6,599 nt of DNA from Candidatus Peribacteria bacterium (GTDB lineage: Bacteria > Patescibacteriota > Gracilibacteria > Peribacterales > Peribacteraceae). The stretch lies in contig JAAYXY010000020.1 in assembly GCA_012515645.1 (NCBI GenBank), positions 1 through 6,599 of the forward strand. The letters run 5' to 3'. Below, piece by piece: positions 1 to 4,970 of the stretch; position 1 is the first letter of the stretch; each line of letters opens with the position of its first letter. A program made the position numbers and the translations under genes. The notes below the pieces were generated by a model. It searched no databases. It was not told the origin of the DNA and saw nothing but the letters and a program-made list of their open reading frames with translations.

Positions 1-489
1 AATTTGCTCCTGCAGATCGTGCAGAATATCTTTGGCGAAACGCATGATCCTGTGGGGCGCAGGCGGTCTACGCACGTCCAGATCCTCTACGCTTTCCGCC
101 CACTGCGCCTGCACATTTTCCCATGCGTCTTCCGTGCAGAGCCTGCGATGCGCAACGCGCAACGCCGCATCGATATCCGCATTGCGTTGCCGCGCATGGA
201 CCAAGCTTGCCGCCACCAAACGGAGGGCATGGTAGTACTGATAGTAATACTGCTGATACGTTTCGTATTCACGCAATGCCGTATGGGATTCGATGTACTG
301 CTTCTGCTCTCCCGGCGATACCAGGGTATTGCGCACCTCATTGGAACATGCTGCGGCCAGTGACTTCAGGGCATCGCGCACGGTTTCTTCGTTCAGCATG
401 CGTCTGCAGTACGCCATGTGTTGGCACACATCATGGATCACGGTGTCCAAATCTGTAATTTCGCGCAGATGGAAGGTTTCTTCTTTCAT
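1..489 (-). CDS. Partial hypothetical protein, helical, Tyr/Arg-rich
   Basis: An uninterrupted minus-strand frame starts at an ATG at 489-487 and stays open for 163 codons to the left edge, so the C-terminus lies outside the window. The product starts MKEETFHLREITDLDTV and is rich in Glu, Arg, Ala and Gln. It looks mainly alpha-helical, has a tyrosine cluster (YETYQQYYYQYYHALR, roughly residues 76-91), and shows no signal peptide or membrane segment. I do not recognise the family and assign no function. It is transcribed away from obg, with a 53-bp gap between the start codons. No Shine-Dalgarno is visible. A TAGCAT box on the minus strand about 10 nt upstream could be a -10. Coding status rests on the long open frame and protein-like composition; plus-strand frames here are interrupted or unlike protein. 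Confidence 0.7.
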   Translation of the reverse strand, partial: MKEETFHLREITDLDTVIHDVCQHMAYCRRMLNEETVRDALKSLAAACSNEVRNTLVSPGEQKQYIESHTALREYETYQQYYYQYYHALRLVAASLVHARQRNADIDAALRVAHRRLCTEDAWENVQAQWAESVEDLDVRRPPAPHRIMRFAKDILHDLQEQI

Positions 490-530
490 AAAGGGAACCA
501 TGCTACATGGATTCCCGGTTCACTCAACCC

Positions 531-536
531 TATACT
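531..536 (+). promoter_or_regulatory. -10-like box TATACT for a probably leaderless obg mRNA
   Basis: TATACT matches the -10 consensus at five of six positions and ends six bases before the obg ATG at 543. Transcription starting about seven bases downstream would begin at or next to the A of ATG, giving a leaderless mRNA. No Shine-Dalgarno lies between, which fits. The -35 region (near 508-513, TGGATT) is weak. Confidence 0.5.
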
Positions 537-542
537 GCTTCT

Positions 543-1856
543 ATGTTCCTGGACGAAGCCACCATCGACATCCTCGGCGGGCACGGCGGACGCGGCTGCG
601 TGAGCTGGCGCCGGGAGAAGTACATTCCCAAGGGAGGACCGAATGGCGGGAACGGTGGTAAGGGCGGCGATGTGTACCTCATTGCAGACGAGAACACCGA
701 TACTCTGAGTCATTTTGCCTCCAAAAAGCGTTTCGAAGCGCAGAAAGGGCATTTTGGCATGGGACAGAACCGCAACGGTAAACAGGGTGAAGACCTGTGG
801 CTCCCCGTGCCCCCAGGCACGTCGGTGCGCGACACAGCCACCGGGGAACTAATCGCTGACCTGCGCGAACACGGCGAACAGGTTCTGGTGGCACGGGGCG
901 GTCGGGGTGGCTACGGCAACGCGCACTTCAAAAGTTCTGTGCGCCAGCGACCGGATTTCGCCGAACTGGGCGAACCCGGGCAGCAGCGTATTCTGCGATT
1001 GGACCTCAAGCTTGTGGCGGACGTCGGCATCATCGGGTACCCCAGCGTGGGCAAATCCACGCTGATTTCGGTTATTAGTGCCGCACGACCCAAAATCGCG
1101 GAGTATCCCTTTACGACGATCGTGCCCAATCTTGGCGTCGTACACGTCGATGACCGCCAATTCACCGTCTGCGACGTCCCCGGACTCATTGAGGGCGCCA
1201 GCGAGGGTAAGGGACTCGGAGACCGGTTCCTGCGGCACATTGAGCGCTGCGGCTTGCTCGTGCACCTTCTGGACCTCAGCCATGCACTGCAGGCAGACGG
1301 CACATTGGACCCGACTCCCCTGCTGGAAGAGTACCGTGGCATCCGCCGCGAACTGCAGACGTTCTCCCCCACTCTCGCAGAGAAACGGGAACTCATCGTC
1401 CTCAATAAAATCGACCTGACCATGCAGGATCTGGCGCCGATTCGCGATGCGTTCCATAGCGCCGGTCTGGAGCTGCACGCCAGTATTTCTGCAGCAACGC
1501 ACAATGGCACCGATGCGCTCCTGCGAACACTGCTCCCCCTGGTACTAGCAGAACGCGCACGGCGCCAACAGGAAGAGAGTGCGCGACAAGCAGAACTCCC
1601 CGTACTCACACCGGGCACGGATGATACACGTATGGGATCGTTCCGGATTGTGCGTAACGACGATGGCAGCTTGACGGTGCAGGGCAAGCGTCTGGAGCAG
1701 CTGGTGCAAATGACGGACGAGTCTTCCGAGGGCGCGCTCCAGCGGTTCCGCGATATTGTCGAACGCACCGGCCTCAAGCGCGCGCTGCAGCGCGCAGGCA
1801 TGCAGAAAGACACTCCCGTATACATCGGTGCCATCCGGATTGATGCCTACATGTAA
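543..1856 (+). CDS. obg: GTPase ObgE/CgtA
   Basis: Obg is an essential P-loop GTPase of the OBG/HflX superfamily that associates with the 50S ribosomal subunit and links ribosome maturation to growth and stress state. The 437-aa product has the whole family architecture. The glycine-rich Obg fold covers about 1-158 (MFLDEATIDILGGHGGRGC, later GGPNGGNGGKGGDVYL). The G domain has G1 GYPSVGKST at 165-173, G2 PFTT at 189-192, G3 DVPG at 211-214, G4 NKID at 288-291 and G5 SAA at 316-318. A C-terminal OCT domain follows (about 364-437). I chose the ATG at 543 because MFLDEA matches the usual Obg N-terminus; the in-frame ATG at 507 would add 12 residues foreign to the family and precedes the -10 box. 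The gene appears to head a two-gene operon with the overlapping membrane acyltransferase gene. All motifs are intact. Confidence 0.97.
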   Translation: MFLDEATIDILGGHGGRGCVSWRREKYIPKGGPNGGNGGKGGDVYLIADENTDTLSHFASKKRFEAQKGHFGMGQNRNGKQGEDLWLPVPPGTSVRDTATGELIADLREHGEQVLVARGGRGGYGNAHFKSSVRQRPDFAELGEPGQQRILRLDLKLVADVGIIGYPSVGKSTLISVISAARPKIAEYPFTTIVPNLGVVHVDDRQFTVCDVPGLIEGASEGKGLGDRFLRHIERCGLLVHLLDLSHALQADGTLDPTPLLEEYRGIRRELQTFSPTLAEKRELIVLNKIDLTMQDLAPIRDAFHSAGLELHASISAATHNGTDALLRTLLPLVLAERARRQQEESARQAELPVLTPGTDDTRMGSFRIVRNDDGSLTVQGKRLEQLVQMTDESSEGALQRFRDIVERTGLKRALQRAGMQKDTPVYIGAIRIDAYM

Positions 1857-2580
1857 CCTACAGCACCACTCCCCACGCTACCTGGAGCTCGACATGCTGC
1901 GGGGTATCGCCGTGCTCCTGATGATCGTGTACCACGCACTCTTCGATCTGGAGTACTTCTTTGACATCGCGGTTCCCGGCGGGCTGGATGCGTGGACCAT
2001 GCTGTCGCGCATCACCGCAACACTCTTTCTGCTCACCGTTGGTATTGTATCCGCCATTTCATGGGAGCACACACCTTCGGAACGGCGCTGGCCAAAATCT
2101 CTGCGCCGCGCCGCGCTTCTCCTTGCCGCAGGCATGGCGGTCTCGCTGGCAACGCGGATTGCCATTCCCCATGCACCCGTGTACTTCGGCATCCTGCACC
2201 TCATCGGCTTGAGCGCGCTGCTGCAACCGATGTTCCATCCTCTGGGTGCATGGAATGCCCTTGCAGGCATCGTCGCCCTCTCTATTCCTACGACTGCCGG
2301 ATCTTGGTCCACGCTGCCGTTCGGGTTTCCGCCCTCCGGTCTGGCAAGCGTGGATTACTATCCCCTGCTCCCCTGGTTCGGCATCGTGCTCATCGGCATG
2401 GCTGCGGGGCATGCGCTGTACGTGCCCTCGCGGCATTGGCTCCTGCATATCTGCACATACATCCAGTATCCGCATTGGCTGCTCTGGTGCGGCAGGCATG
2501 CGCTCTTTCTGTATTTTGTTCACCAGCCGGTGCTGCTTGGCATGCTCACCCTGGTGCGAGCCGTATGGCGTGCGAGATGA
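1843..2580 (+). CDS. DUF1624 / HGSNAT-type membrane acyltransferase
   Basis: The 245-aa product looks like the bacterial DUF1624 family, related to the catalytic domain of heparan-alpha-glucosaminide N-acetyltransferase. These are multi-spanning membrane proteins thought to move acetyl groups across the membrane; the bacterial substrate is unknown. Diagnostic features are the N-terminal RYLELDMLRGIAVLLMIVYH with a conserved His (H31) in the first membrane segment followed by FDL, several further hydrophobic segments, and the C-terminal GRHALFLYFVHQP pattern typical of the family. About seven or eight membrane segments can be drawn by eye. The ATG at 1843 overlaps the obg 3' end by 14 bases, suggesting translational coupling; a start at 1894 would remove the conserved RYLELD. 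It ends in TGA. The link to Obg may be only co-transcription, and the substrate cannot be told from sequence. Confidence 0.83.
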   Translation: MPTCNLQHHSPRYLELDMLRGIAVLLMIVYHALFDLEYFFDIAVPGGLDAWTMLSRITATLFLLTVGIVSAISWEHTPSERRWPKSLRRAALLLAAGMAVSLATRIAIPHAPVYFGILHLIGLSALLQPMFHPLGAWNALAGIVALSIPTTAGSWSTLPFGFPPSGLASVDYYPLLPWFGIVLIGMAAGHALYVPSRHWLLHICTYIQYPHWLLWCGRHALFLYFVHQPVLLGMLTLVRAVWRAR

Positions 2581-2594
2581 AGCAAGAACGAGCG

Positions 2595-2828
2595 TTAGTG
2601 TTGCTCCAATCCATCGCCGTCTACCAGATCTGCCAACCACAGAATGTGGTATACACAGTGCGCCACCTCTTCGCGCACCGTGAGAATCAGTACCGTCCCC
2701 CGCATGCGCAGCGCTTGTACATTCTCCAGATTTTGGAGTTCTTGCATCTGTTCAACCGCTCTCGCCCGACTTCCCAGATCGATTGTTGCAATCTCCACCG
2801 TGGTGGGTATGGTTTCGCGATCTGGCAT
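2595..2828 (-). CDS. Small hypothetical protein, 77 aa
   Basis: This small minus-strand gene converges on the acyltransferase gene with 14 bases between their stop codons. The product (MPDRETIPTTVEIATIDLGS...) has an alternating pattern: a short beta-like segment, a helix rich in Gln/Glu/Leu, a second strand around RMRGTVLILTV, then a helix ending in an acidic tail. No signal peptide or membrane segment is obvious and I do not recognise the family. The ATG at 2828 is preferred; an in-frame TTG at 2840 would add four residues. A TTGACA-N17-GAAAAT promoter lies just upstream on the same strand, in the gap after tRNA-Phe, which supports a real gene. A plus-strand frame over the same bases looks less protein-like. 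Confidence 0.6.
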   Translation of the reverse strand: MPDRETIPTTVEIATIDLGSRARAVEQMQELQNLENVQALRMRGTVLILTVREEVAHCVYHILWLADLVDGDGLEQH

Positions 2829-2862
2829 GGGCGATAACAAGAGAAAGGACGAGAAAGGATGA

Positions 2863-2891
2863 ATTTTCCCATCGTGCTATTCTTCTGTCAA
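2863..2891 (-). promoter_or_regulatory. Promoter for the 77-aa hypothetical gene
   Basis: On the minus strand a perfect -35 TTGACA (2891-2886) is followed after 17 bases by GAAAAT (2868-2863; four of six matches to TATAAT). Transcription would start near 2856, about 28 bases before the ATG at 2828. The leader is pyrimidine-rich and has no Shine-Dalgarno. Confidence 0.45.
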
Positions 2892-2923
2892 AAGAAATCA
2901 CTCCCGTTACCGATGCGCAATTC

Positions 2924-2999
2924 TGGTGGCCCAGGCCAGGATCGAACTGGCGACACCTCGCTCTTCAGGCGAGTGCTCTACCAACTGAGCTACCGGGCC
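2924..2999 (-). tRNA. tRNA-Phe (anticodon GAA)
   Basis: A complete cloverleaf is visible on the minus strand. The acceptor stem is GGCCCGG with CTGGGCC (one G-T pair). The D-arm is GCTC-AGTTGGTA-GAGC. The anticodon arm is CTCGC-CTGAAGA-GCGAG with anticodon GAA, and the T-arm is GCCAG-TTCGATC-CTGGC. The discriminator is A and CCA is encoded (2926-2924). It reads phenylalanine codons UUC and UUU. It is divergent from tRNA-Ala, with 64 bases between them. Confidence 0.95.
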
Positions 3000-3009
3000 A
3001 CTGCACGAG

Positions 3010-3039
3010 AGTATACAAAAAGTATTTGGCATATGTACA
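3010..3039 (-). promoter_or_regulatory. Promoter for tRNA-Phe, near-symmetric with tRNA-Ala side
   Basis: On the minus strand TGTACA (3039-3034) and TATACT (3015-3010) are separated by 18 bases, and the -10 lies 10 bases before the mature tRNA-Phe 5' end. On the plus strand the same segment offers TATACA (3012-3017) as a weak -35 and TACACT (3036-3041) as a -10 for tRNA-Ala, so the two divergent promoters may share the same DNA. The minus-strand reading is the stronger of the two. Confidence 0.45.
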
Positions 3040-3063
3040 CTGTTCCTGGAAAATTATGGTATT

Positions 3064-3140
3064 GGGGCTGTAGCTCAGTTGGTTAGAGCGTCTGGTTCGC
3101 AATCAGAAGGTCGGGGGTTCGACTCCCCCCAGCTCCACCA
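3064..3140 (+). tRNA. tRNA-Ala (anticodon CGC)
   Basis: A complete cloverleaf is visible. The acceptor is GGGGCTG with CAGCTCC, containing the G3-U70 pair that is the main alanine identity element. The D-arm is GCTC-AGTTGGTTA-GAGC. The anticodon stem TCTGG pairs with TCAGA around loop TTCGCAA, giving anticodon CGC. The T-arm is GGGGG-TTCGACT-CCCCC, the discriminator is A and CCA is encoded (3138-3140). It decodes GCG. The 3' end lies 17 bases before the left direct repeat that bounds the DGR cassette, a typical position for an integration target. Confidence 0.94.
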
Positions 3141-3157
3141 TTACGTGTCTGTGTAAA

Positions 3158-3215
3158 GAGACCCGACACTTTGACCAATAGGTACGAAATTTTTAAGACC
3201 CGAGTGGTTCGACTC
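3158..3215 (+). repeat. Left imperfect direct repeat flanking the DGR
   Basis: This copy starts with gagacccgac (3158-3167) and ends with the 17-base core agacccgagtggttcga (3196-3212), which recurs exactly at 5942-5958. From 3173 to 3212 it matches 5919-5958 at 33 of 40 positions without gaps. The initial gagacccgac recurs at 5899-5908, with five more bases of spacing in the right copy. It sits between tRNA-Ala and the stop codon of the RT gene, so it marks the left edge of the cassette. It may be an integration or excision scar; no integrase gene is present in the window. Confidence 0.75.
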
Positions 3216-3218
3216 TCT

Positions 3219-4232
3219 TTAGGTTCCGGGCGAATTCAATTCAAAACAATCAAGCACGTGCCAATCAAAATGGTGCATGGAATCTCTATCGCTATGAGCA
3301 TGAATCAGCCCGTTGTAACTTGCGATGTTACGCTTATTTACACGCCGCAATGCCCGATGCCAAACACGCGCCTGTAAATGGCGTTTCTGAGGATAGAGCC
3401 AGCAGCCGAGAAACTTTGCACCTTTCATGCATGGGAAAATAACGTCATTACGACTGTGCAGATGCAACGATAGCTTTTCACGCAAAAATTCCTCGGCACG
3501 TTCACGGTACTCAATGGCAGCATCCCGATCATCAGTAAACAGCATGAAATCATCACCATAGCGCAGATAATGCTTTGAACGGAGTGTATGAACAGCATAC
3601 CTATCGAATTCATGCATGTAGATGTTTGCGAAAATCTGACTTGTTACATTCCCGATGGCTATACCTCTACCGAGCACCAATCGCTCTCTCTCTCTCTCAA
3701 AACGCGCACTATCATTTCCTCGATAACTGGCAATTACTTCCTTCAGTAGCCATAGGGCTTTCGGGTCTTCGATTCGCCTATTTGCAAGCGCAAGCAATGT
3801 GCGCTGATTAACGGAGTCGAAGAACTTTTGCACATCACCCCGCCAGAAATATCCGTTGCGGTTCTGTGTCAGGAAGTACTGTGTACGCTCAATGGCTCCG
3901 AGCAATCCTTTTTCTTTACGACATGACCACACATCATAGAGAAATGTTTTGTCATAGACTGTTACGAGATACTCATACAGCAAGCGATGCACAAAGCGGT
4001 CACGGATACTGGCAACGGCAATATCCCTACTCTTGGTATCGTTCACAGAGAAAGAGCGGTATGTGCCATGTTTGTAGGTCTGGTTATTAAGTTCCTGTTC
4101 CAGTGTTCTGAGGTTTGCTTCCAAGTGGAATCGAAAATGTTCCAGTTCTGCCGTGTGCTTTTTTCCCTGTATAAAGCGCGTGAAGCAATGCCAGAGAACG
4201 GGTAAACTGTAGTCAATGGACACACTTCCCAT
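3219..4232 (-). CDS. DGR reverse transcriptase
   Basis: This is an RNA-dependent DNA polymerase of the diversity-generating retroelement group, expected to copy the TR RNA with errors at adenines. The 337-aa product has the expected order: an N-terminal block GKKHTAELEHFRFHLEANL (about 23-41), RT motif 1 SIRDRFVHRLLYEYL (75-89), SCRKEKG (103-109), motif A GDVQKFFDSV with catalytic D133, the DGR-type IGNVTSQ (193-199; other RT classes usually end this motif in SP), the YGDD active site (225-228), and KGAKFLG (270-276). The start is set at the ATG at 4232 because conserved sequence begins shortly after it; an adjacent ATG at 4235 is equally possible. The frame stays open upstream through the TR, but that stretch is antisense to avd and does not look like RT. 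The gene overlaps the avd 5' end head-to-head by 17 bases. A (CT)7 tract lies inside it. There are no intron-maturase or retron features. Confidence 0.95.
   Translation of the reverse strand: MGSVSIDYSLPVLWHCFTRFIQGKKHTAELEHFRFHLEANLRTLEQELNNQTYKHGTYRSFSVNDTKSRDIAVASIRDRFVHRLLYEYLVTVYDKTFLYDVWSCRKEKGLLGAIERTQYFLTQNRNGYFWRGDVQKFFDSVNQRTLLALANRRIEDPKALWLLKEVIASYRGNDSARFERERERLVLGRGIAIGNVTSQIFANIYMHEFDRYAVHTLRSKHYLRYGDDFMLFTDDRDAAIEYRERAEEFLREKLSLHLHSRNDVIFPCMKGAKFLGCWLYPQKRHLQARVWHRALRRVNKRNIASYNGLIHAHSDRDSMHHFDWHVLDCFELNSPGT
3684..3698 (+). repeat. CT dinucleotide microsatellite inside the RT gene
   Basis: Seven CT units plus a final C run without interruption from 3684 to 3698. On the coding (minus) strand this is a GA repeat giving an ERERER stretch at RT residues about 179-184, just before the GRGIAIGNVTSQ motif. 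Loss or gain of one unit would shift the RT reading frame before the catalytic YGDD. Confidence 0.85.
4203..4208 (+). promoter_or_regulatory. -10-like box TAAACT for avd
   Basis: TAAACT ends seven bases before the avd ATG at 4216, the same geometry as TATACT before obg. It would give an mRNA with no leader or only a base or so. No convincing -35 is visible and no Shine-Dalgarno is present. It lies inside the RT coding region, read on the opposite strand. Confidence 0.35.
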
Positions 4233-4560
4233 CATCAACCAGACATACGATCTCTTCAAGCAGGTTGTGCAGATCAGCGATAGCCTAAACAAGCGCTGGC
4301 GCTTCTCTCTCGGCAAGAGCATCGAGGATAGCATTCTGAGTCTCCTGTCTGAACTCATCATGGCAAAGAACGCGCCAAAGCCACTCAAGGCGGGGTATCT
4401 CATAAAAGCATGCGCCCACCAAGAGACTTGTATGTTAAAACTGCGCCTCTGCCTAGAACTGAAGCTCGTGAATGAGACAAAGGTATTCCAAGCGCAATCC
4501 ACCACAGAGGAAGTGGGACGGCAGATAGGAGGATGGCTGAAATCCGTGCAGAGCAAATGA
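4216..4560 (+). CDS. avd: DGR accessory variability determinant (Avd), four-helix bundle
   Basis: Avd proteins are small, basic helical-bundle proteins that form a pentameric barrel, bind the DGR reverse transcriptase and TR RNA, and are required for mutagenic retrohoming. The 114-aa product fits. It has helix 1 LPIINQTYDLFKQVVQIS, the usual RFSLGKSIEDSILSLLSELI after it, a helix around KAGYLIKACAHQETCMLKLRL, and the C-terminal EEVGRQIGGWLKSV, which resembles the EVGRILGSWI region of Bordetella phage Avd. The unusual feature is orientation: avd is on the plus strand while RT, TR and the variable gene are on the minus strand. It overlaps the RT 5' end by 17 bases and ends in TGA five bases before the TR. 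Antisense frames across avd are open but resemble no known protein. Confidence 0.9.
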   Translation: MDTLPIINQTYDLFKQVVQISDSLNKRWRFSLGKSIEDSILSLLSELIMAKNAPKPLKAGYLIKACAHQETCMLKLRLCLELKLVNETKVFQAQSTTEEVGRQIGGWLKSVQSK

Positions 4561-4565
4561 ACCCC

Positions 4566-4665
4566 TAGCGCACCCCGCCAGCCCTGATTGTCATTGTGAT
4601 TGTGGGCATTGTTCACGTTCACGTTCGCATCACCATTGTTGCGATTGGCGTAAGGGGCGTTACCG
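4566..4665 (-). repeat. DGR template repeat (TR)
   Basis: This 100-bp segment aligns without gaps to 4980-5079 and differs at 19 positions. All 19 are T on the plus strand here, that is A in the minus (coding) strand; no C or G of the TR is changed. Its minus strand is rich in AAC and AAT codons, as in known TRs, where Asn codons give the widest sampling with few stops. Of 28 adenines between 4567 and 4665, 19 differ in the VR. The last 19 bp on the coding strand (4584-4566) are identical to the VR and form the counterpart of the initiation site. A minus-strand transcript is needed as template; that RNA continues antisense through avd into RT. Confidence 0.97.
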
Positions 4666-4710
4666 AATGAATGATGGAGCAGTATTTCTCAGCAGCACAG
4701 TCGCAACCAG

Positions 4711-4724
4711 TACCGCATGCGGTA
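4711..4724. repeat. 14-bp perfect palindrome
   Basis: TACCGCATGCGGTA is its own reverse complement. It lies 45 bases before the TR on the transcribed minus strand, so it could be an operator-type site, a small hairpin in the TR leader, or chance. Confidence 0.6.
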
Positions 4725-4770
4725 GCAAGTCCCACTCAACTATGGGTTCAAGAGCTTGAAGATGATCCTT

Positions 4771-4797
4771 CAGGCTTCTTGTTGCATTCAAAGCCTG
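4771..4797. repeat. Hairpin, 7-bp stem
   Basis: CAGGCTT (4771-4777) pairs perfectly with AAGCCTG (4791-4797) around a 13-base loop. There is no T-tract on either side, so it does not look like a terminator. Confidence 0.5.
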
Positions 4798-4811
4798 TAG
4801 AGGAAAGATCA

Positions 4812-4832
4812 TGGTACGGTAGCCCCGTACCA
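4812..4832. repeat. Hairpin, 8-bp stem with 5-base loop
   Basis: TGGTACGG (4812-4819) pairs perfectly with CCGTACCA (4825-4832). The last bases of this stem (ACCA) can also pair with TTGGT near 4845-4849 as part of a GGCG-GCTA-CGCC foldback, so the two folds are mutually exclusive. Confidence 0.55.
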
Positions 4833-4906
4833 GGCGGCTACGCCTTGGTGCGGGGTGGCTATTCACCGCTTGGGAAGGATAGTAGCCGAAAAAAATTTGT
4901 AGCGGA

Positions 4907-4926
4907 AGACCGCCTAACGGCGGTCT
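4907..4926 (-). repeat. Perfect 8-bp hairpin with 4-base loop downstream of VR
   Basis: AGACCGCC and GGCGGTCT enclose a 4-base loop (GTTA on the minus strand). It lies 45 bases after the variable gene stop codon and 53 bases beyond the VR end, on the 3' side. In Bordetella phage BPP-1 an 8-bp stem with a 4-base loop near the 3' end of the VR promotes target recognition, and this hairpin has the same dimensions but is further away. It could instead be part of a terminator, since AAATTTTTTT follows on the minus strand, but eight bases separate them. Confidence 0.65.
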
Positions 4927-4970
4927 AAAGGACAAAAGAAAAGAGAAGGACAAAGGCTAAAGCCTAAGAT

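Larger units (their letters stand above)
4666..4970. other. 305-bp TR-VR interval, hairpin-rich, no convincing gene
   Basis: The interval separates the TR from the stop codon of the variable gene. I see a 14-bp palindrome (4711-4724), hairpins at 4771-4797, 4812-4832 and 4907-4926, and a competing foldback at about 4829-4849. A purine-rich tract runs from about 4926 to 4953 on the plus strand. Short frames are open on both strands (4671-4928 plus, 85 codons; 4660-4953 minus, 97 codons). Neither resembles a known protein, and the bases they share are the hairpins, so a structured RNA or recombination region is more likely. On the minus strand it would be the leader of the TR transcript. Confidence 0.55.

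Noticed and set aside
507..542. N-terminal extension of obg from the ATG at 507
   Set aside because: It adds 12 residues before MFLDEA that do not belong to the family, and the likely -10 box (531-536) lies inside it.
849..1834. Long minus-strand frames antisense to obg (849-1502 and 911-1834)
   Set aside because: They overlap an intact obg whose motifs are all recognisable; the antisense products are compositionally odd and match no family I know. Such frames are common opposite GC-rich genes.
1992..2837. 281-codon plus-strand frame over the acyltransferase gene
   Set aside because: It is out of frame with the clear DUF1624 protein and its product is rich in His/Arg/Cys without domain character.
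3219..4232. Group II intron maturase or retron reverse transcriptase
   Set aside because: There is no maturase or endonuclease domain, no intron domain V-like hairpin was noticed, the SQ-ending IGNVTSQ motif is DGR-type, and TR/VR with avd are present.
1843..4560. UGA recoding as in Gracilibacteria/Absconditabacteria
   Set aside because: The acyltransferase and avd frames both end at TGA where their families end, and no in-frame TGA occurs within the recognised genes.
4233..4622. RT protein starting at 4622 inside the TR (467 aa)
   Set aside because: The first 130 residues are antisense to avd and the TR and do not look like an RT N-terminus. The DGR RT similarity begins just after the ATG at 4232.
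4671..4928. 85-aa plus-strand and 97-aa minus-strand (4660-4953) genes in the TR-VR interval
   Set aside because: Neither resembles a known protein, both cover the same hairpins, and no promoter or start context favours either. Kept only as part of the interval description.
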